Shown here: one piece after another, positions 5,227 to 8,505 of the stretch
How the letters are laid out: every line of letters begins with the position of its first letter
How positions within the stretch are numbered: the stretch's first letter is position 1
Position numbers and translations under genes: made by a program
Notes under the pieces: model-generated
Databases searched by the model: none
What the model saw: the letters and a program-made list of their open reading frames with translations, nothing else
What the model was told of the DNA's origin: nothing
Source of the DNA: an uncultured Clostridia bacterium
GTDB lineage: Bacteria > Bacillota > Clostridia > TANB77 > CAG-508
Reading direction: 5' to 3'
Assembly: GCA_947624925.1 (NCBI GenBank)
Contig: CANQMG010000061.1
Coordinates: 1-8,505, forward strand
DNA length: 8,505 bases

Positions 5227-6111
5227 ATGGCACAAAATCCAATGCAAGTAAAAGTTAGAAATGCACGTTTAATAGGCTTATTAATAGGTTTACTAATAGG
5301 AGCTGTTGTATGCGTGTTTCTATTTATGCAATTAAATAAAATAAAAAAAGAAAGAGATGCTGAAAAGGCTGCTTATACTAATGCATATATATTATCTAAA
5401 TCGGTTAAATCTGGTACAGAAATAACATCAGCAGATTTAATAACAATTTCACTTCCAAGATCAGCAGTACCAAGCAATTATATATCTGCAATATCAGATA
5501 ATAAAGTAGCAAAAATAGATTTAGAGTCTGGAACGATTATAACAGAGGCAATGATAACTCCAGCAGATGAAATTACAACAGCAGATACAAGATTACAAGA
5601 ATATACAATGATTGTATTACCTACATATCTAGAAATTGATGATTACATAGATATAAGATTAGCATTACCAAATGGACAAGATTTAATCGTTCTTCCAAAG
5701 AAAAGAGTATATGATATAGATGCAGATACAATTTGGCTAAAAATGAATGAAGATGAAACAATTGCGCTAAATAGTGCAATAATTGAATCATATGTTATAA
5801 AAGGATCAAAACTATATGCAGCACCATATGTAGAGCCAGGTTCACAAACTGCTTCAACAGCAACATATGTACCAACACGAGAAGTAGTTGATTTAATAAA
5901 TAAAAATTCAAACATATCACAAGAAACAAAAACTAAATTAGCATCAGCATATAATCAATCAGCATCAATTAGATCTTCAGATTTAGCAGCAATATTAGCA
6001 GCATATTCACAATCAAGCCAGTCTAACATTGAAGCAGGTGTTACTCAAGATAAAGAAACAATGAAAGAGGCAAGAACCAAATATTTTAATACACTAAATT
6101 CAGTGGAATAA
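5227..6111 (+). CDS. CpaB-like SAF-domain pilus assembly protein
   Basis: This 294-residue membrane-anchored protein is of the type that opens Tad/Flp pilus clusters. After a short basic N terminus, residues 15-36 form one hydrophobic membrane helix (L-I-G-L-L-I-G-L-L-I-G-A-V-V-C-V). A basic stretch and an extracytoplasmic SAF/CpaB domain follow (about 52-115), seen in Y-I-L-S-K-S-V-K-S-G-T-E-I-T-S-A-D-L. A beta-rich RcpC/CpaB-like part comes next (about 125-200), then a Ser/Ala/Gln-rich tail (about 210-290). In Gram-negative systems CpaB works with the secretin; in Gram-positive hosts it probably acts at the membrane-wall interface. The start at 5227 is chosen because AGGAGGT (5214-5220) lies six bases upstream. 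An in-frame ATG at 5191 has no ribosome binding site. It is the first gene of the operon. Confidence 0.8.
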   Translation: MAQNPMQVKVRNARLIGLLIGLLIGAVVCVFLFMQLNKIKKERDAEKAAYTNAYILSKSVKSGTEITSADLITISLPRSAVPSNYISAISDNKVAKIDLESGTIITEAMITPADEITTADTRLQEYTMIVLPTYLEIDDYIDIRLALPNGQDLIVLPKKRVYDIDADTIWLKMNEDETIALNSAIIESYVIKGSKLYAAPYVEPGSQTASTATYVPTREVVDLINKNSNISQETKTKLASAYNQSASIRSSDLAAILAAYSQSSQSNIEAGVTQDKETMKEARTKYFNTLNSVE

Positions 6112-6159
6112 AAAAATATTAATATAAAGGCGTAAAATACAAGAAAGGATACAAGTTAT

Positions 6160-7002
6160 ATGTCAATAATAACATTTTGGAACAATAGTAGAAAACAAGT
6201 TGGGCAAACAGTTGCTATATCAACAATTGCAACATATTTAGCTAGTGAAAAAAATTATAAAGTTCTGTTAATGTCATCAGATTATAATGACAATGCATTA
6301 GAAAATGCATTTGGGACAGTTAAAGTAAATGATAAAATAGCAAAAAAACTAGGAAGAGAAAATGAAATAGATTTAGCAAATGGTATAGAAGGATTAATAA
6401 AACTTTCTAGAAGTAATATGCTTAATCCAGAATCAATAAGAAACTATACTAAAATTGTTTATACAGATAGATTAGAAGTATTATATACACCAAAAAATGT
6501 TAAACCACAAGATGTAGATGAACTATTTGATACATATAAAAAAATAATAAATTGCGCAAATAGATATTATGATTTTGTATTTGTTGATTTAAGCAAAGGC
6601 GTTAGAAATAAACAAACAATAGAAATATTACAAAGATCAGATATAGTAGCTTTAAATATAGAACAAGGAGATCCAAATTTAGTAAAATTATTGGAAAAAA
6701 TTGAAAAAACAAAATTAGTAGATAAAGAAAAATTAATAGTAATTATAGATAGATATGATGAGGAATCTAAATATAATATAAAAAGTGTTTCTAAAGTAGT
6801 TGGAAAACATACACCTGTATATTCAGTACCATATAACACACAATTATTTGAAGCATGTTTAGAAAGCACTTTACCTGAACTAATAATAAAATTTAGAAAA
6901 GTAGAAGAAAAAAGTAAAATAGCAAAATTAGCCGAGGAAGTAGCAAATGCCTCAGAAGGTATAATTTATAAAATAGAAGAGTTACGAATGAAAAGAAATT
7001 AG
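6160..7002 (+). CDS. TadZ/CpaE-like ParA/MinD-fold protein with degenerate P-loop
   Basis: This 280-residue protein sits where pilus clusters encode TadZ/CpaE, an atypical ParA/MinD-family ATPase that places the pilus machine in the cell. It opens like a MinD-type ATPase: strand I-I-T-F-W-N-N, a loop S-R-K-Q-V-G-Q-T (10-17), a helix, then strand K-V-L-L-M-S-S-D. The deviant Walker A pattern K-G-G-V-G-K-T is largely lost: R11, K12 and Q13 replace K-G-G, and Q16 replaces the catalytic lysine. A Walker B-like strand D-F-V-F-V-D-L-S lies at 138-145, and V-P-Y-N-T near 225 resembles the later MinD region. Nucleotide binding may be altered or lost. There is no membrane segment. AAAGGA at 6144-6149 supports the start, and the gap from the SAF gene is 48 bases. 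Confidence 0.7.
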   Translation: MSIITFWNNSRKQVGQTVAISTIATYLASEKNYKVLLMSSDYNDNALENAFGTVKVNDKIAKKLGRENEIDLANGIEGLIKLSRSNMLNPESIRNYTKIVYTDRLEVLYTPKNVKPQDVDELFDTYKKIINCANRYYDFVFVDLSKGVRNKQTIEILQRSDIVALNIEQGDPNLVKLLEKIEKTKLVDKEKLIVIIDRYDEESKYNIKSVSKVVGKHTPVYSVPYNTQLFEACLESTLPELIIKFRKVEEKSKIAKLAEEVANASEGIIYKIEELRMKRN

Positions 7003-7017
7003 AAGGAGGAATCCTAG

Positions 7018-8505
7018 ATGAATGGCATAGTTAACTTTATATTGATTTTAACTGTTATTGGTATGGCTGTAATTGTTATTGTAAAATCTGTAAACAAAAA
7101 ACAAAATCAAGAAGTAGAAGATAAAGTAGAAGTAGATGAAAAAACTTATAGCCTAGATAAAATGACAGCATATGTTAAAAAAAGATTAGATGAAATTACA
7201 AAAGTAAATTTATATGATATAGGTCTTACTGAAGAAGAATTAAAAAGAAGAAAACAGAAAAAATATGAATTAAAAAAGGCCTTAAAAGGATGTACATATG
7301 GAGATGTAAACGATAAAAAATATGTAAAAGAATTAATATATGATTTACTAGTAAGAGAGTATAATGTAGACGAAACAAATATATCAAAAACAATACCATT
7401 TGACATTCCATCATTACTTACACCTCAGGATAAATTTGATATATTAATATATGTATATCAAAAAGAGTTTGGATATGAAGCATTAACACAAATTATAAAA
7501 AAATACGATTTAGCAAAATTAAAATACATATATGGAGAGGCTAAACCATGTTATGTAATAACTGGTGAAGAAATAAGCGATATTTTTGAGAAAGAAAATT
7601 TAGTATTATCCTTTGAAGATAAATTAAATGTTGTAGTACAGAGAATATATCAACATTATAAAGGATACAGCAGTATAGATGAAGTAAGAGATATGAACAT
7701 AGATGGTGTGTCTGGTGGTGTATCAGGACTTCCAGAATCATTCTTAAGCCAAGTTGCACAAACTGATGGAGATTATTTAAATCAGGTTTTAGATAATAAA
7801 GTACCAAGAGCTTGTGACAGTATATGGATATTCTTCCAAGGTAAATCAATAAGACTTGCATTCCTTTCATTTGGAACAGAAGCTGAACTTAAGAGGGTAT
7901 GTCAAAATATATATAAATACAATAATCCAGGACAATTATCAGATACAAATGGTTATAAAATAAACGAAATGAAAGATGGTTCCAGAGTTGTTGTTGTAAG
8001 ACCAAGTTTCTCAGAAACATGGGCGTTTTTTGTAAGAAAATTTGACGTTAAAAGAGCAACACTAGAGCAACTTATAACAGTTCCAGGAAAAGAAAATGCA
8101 ATAGACCTTTTAAAATTCTTAGTAAAAGGAGCAAGAATTATAGCTCTAACTGGAGAGCAAGGTTGTGGTAAAACAACAATGCTTATGGCAATGATTGAAA
8201 ATATATATGAAACAATGAACATAAGGGTTCAAGAAACTGCATTCGAGTTGCACTTAAGAAAAATATACCCAACAAGAAACATATTAACATTTAGAGAAAC
8301 AGAAACAATTTCTGGACAAGAAGGTTTGGACGTTCAAAAGAAAACTGATGGTTCTGTTAATATAATCCGGAGAGGTTGCAACAGACCCCGTAGCATCATG
8401 GATGATACAAGCAGCACAGGTAGCATCTAAATTTACACTATTTACTCACCACGCTAAAACATTTCCAAACCTAGAAACAGCACTTAGAAACTCAATGTTA
8501 AGAAC
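7018..8505 (+). CDS. TadA/CpaF-like pilus secretion ATPase, frameshifted and cut by window end
   Basis: This is the motor ATPase of a Tad/Flp-type (type II/IV secretion) machine. The reading frame as given stops at TAA 8428-8430 after 470 residues. The last 20 or so are nonsense, because family sequence continues in the +1 frame from 8369 to the window end. Residues 4-22 form a hydrophobic helix, so the protein is probably membrane-anchored. A helical N-terminal domain (about 45-170) follows, then the core with Walker A T-G-E-Q-G-C-G-K-T-T (378-387). Past the shift, G-E-V-A-T-D-P-V-A (8369-8395) and F-T-H-H-A-K-T (8438-8458) are the Walker B and His-box regions, matching G-E-V-R and T-x-H-A of CpaF. 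AAGGAGGA at 7003-7010 lies seven bases before the ATG and starts directly after the TadZ-like stop codon. Confidence 0.85.
8367..8368 (+). other. single-base frameshift site in the TadA/CpaF-like gene
   Basis: The codons ATA-ATC-CGG carry one C more than the conserved reading needs. Removing either C gives I-I-G-E-V-A-T-D-P-V-A and an open frame through 8505. The 45 codons after the shift fit the family, with no stop and normal AT-rich codon use. The lesion is therefore very young or is a sequencing/assembly error. Confidence 0.85.

Noticed and set aside
7146..8222. Minus-strand open frames within the TadA/CpaF-like gene
   Set aside because: They are antisense shadows of a clearly conserved protein and have no recognisable domains or ribosome binding sites.
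8362..8380. Programmed +1 ribosomal frameshift in the TadA/CpaF-like gene
   Set aside because: There is a rare CGG codon, but no prfB-like slippery codon plus stop and no upstream Shine-Dalgarno stimulator. This family is not known to need recoding. Error or mutation is more likely.
1..8505. CRISPR array, tRNA, rRNA or transposase
   Set aside because: No regularly spaced direct repeats, cloverleaf-like stretches, rRNA-like sequence or transposase motifs were seen on either strand.

Overview
The window is very AT-rich, with strong AGGAGG-type ribosome binding sites and SigA-like promoters. It carries a minus-strand gene for an alpha/beta-type small acid-soluble spore protein (SASP) and a Tad/Flp pilus gene cluster of the Gram-positive type. 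Together these point to an endospore-forming, low-GC member of the Clostridia (Bacillota), possibly an uncultured gut lineage. The finer placement is inference.

Layout. Positions 1-401 hold the C-terminal end of an AAA_14/DUF4143 ATPase whose start lies outside the window. Positions 402-650 form a 249-base regulatory leader. It contains a ribosome binding site, a 24-codon basic leader peptide (497-571) and overlapping inverted repeats, one of which can pair with the ribosome binding site of the next gene. Positions 651-2273 encode a two-domain ABC-F ATPase of the ribosome-protection type. Positions 2274-2405 hold interlocking palindromes and a near-consensus promoter. Positions 2406-3602 encode a complete DUF4143-type ATPase. 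Positions 3603-3827 hold a likely metallophosphoesterase remnant and a bidirectional terminator. The SASP gene runs 4031 to 3828 on the minus strand. A Cof-type HAD phosphatase follows at 4227-5099.

From about 5154 to the window end there is a plus-strand operon with its own promoter. It encodes a CpaB-like SAF-domain protein (5227-6111), a TadZ/CpaE-like ParA/MinD-fold protein with a degenerate P-loop (6160-7002), and a TadA/CpaF-like secretion ATPase (7018 to beyond the end). The ATPase frame is broken by one extra C at 8367/8368. Beyond that point the conserved protein continues in the +1 frame to the window end.

How the genes relate. The pilus genes form one assembly unit: SAF-domain periplasmic/exoplasmic component, positioning ATPase and extension motor. 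The ABC-F gene with its leader looks like an antibiotic-inducible self-protection unit. The remaining genes (DUF4143 ATPases, SASP, HAD phosphatase) appear to be separate single-gene units. The most interesting signal is the ABC-F leader, which looks like a complete ribosome-sensing attenuator. After that come the nested palindromes at 2287-2346 and the frameshift in the pilus motor.
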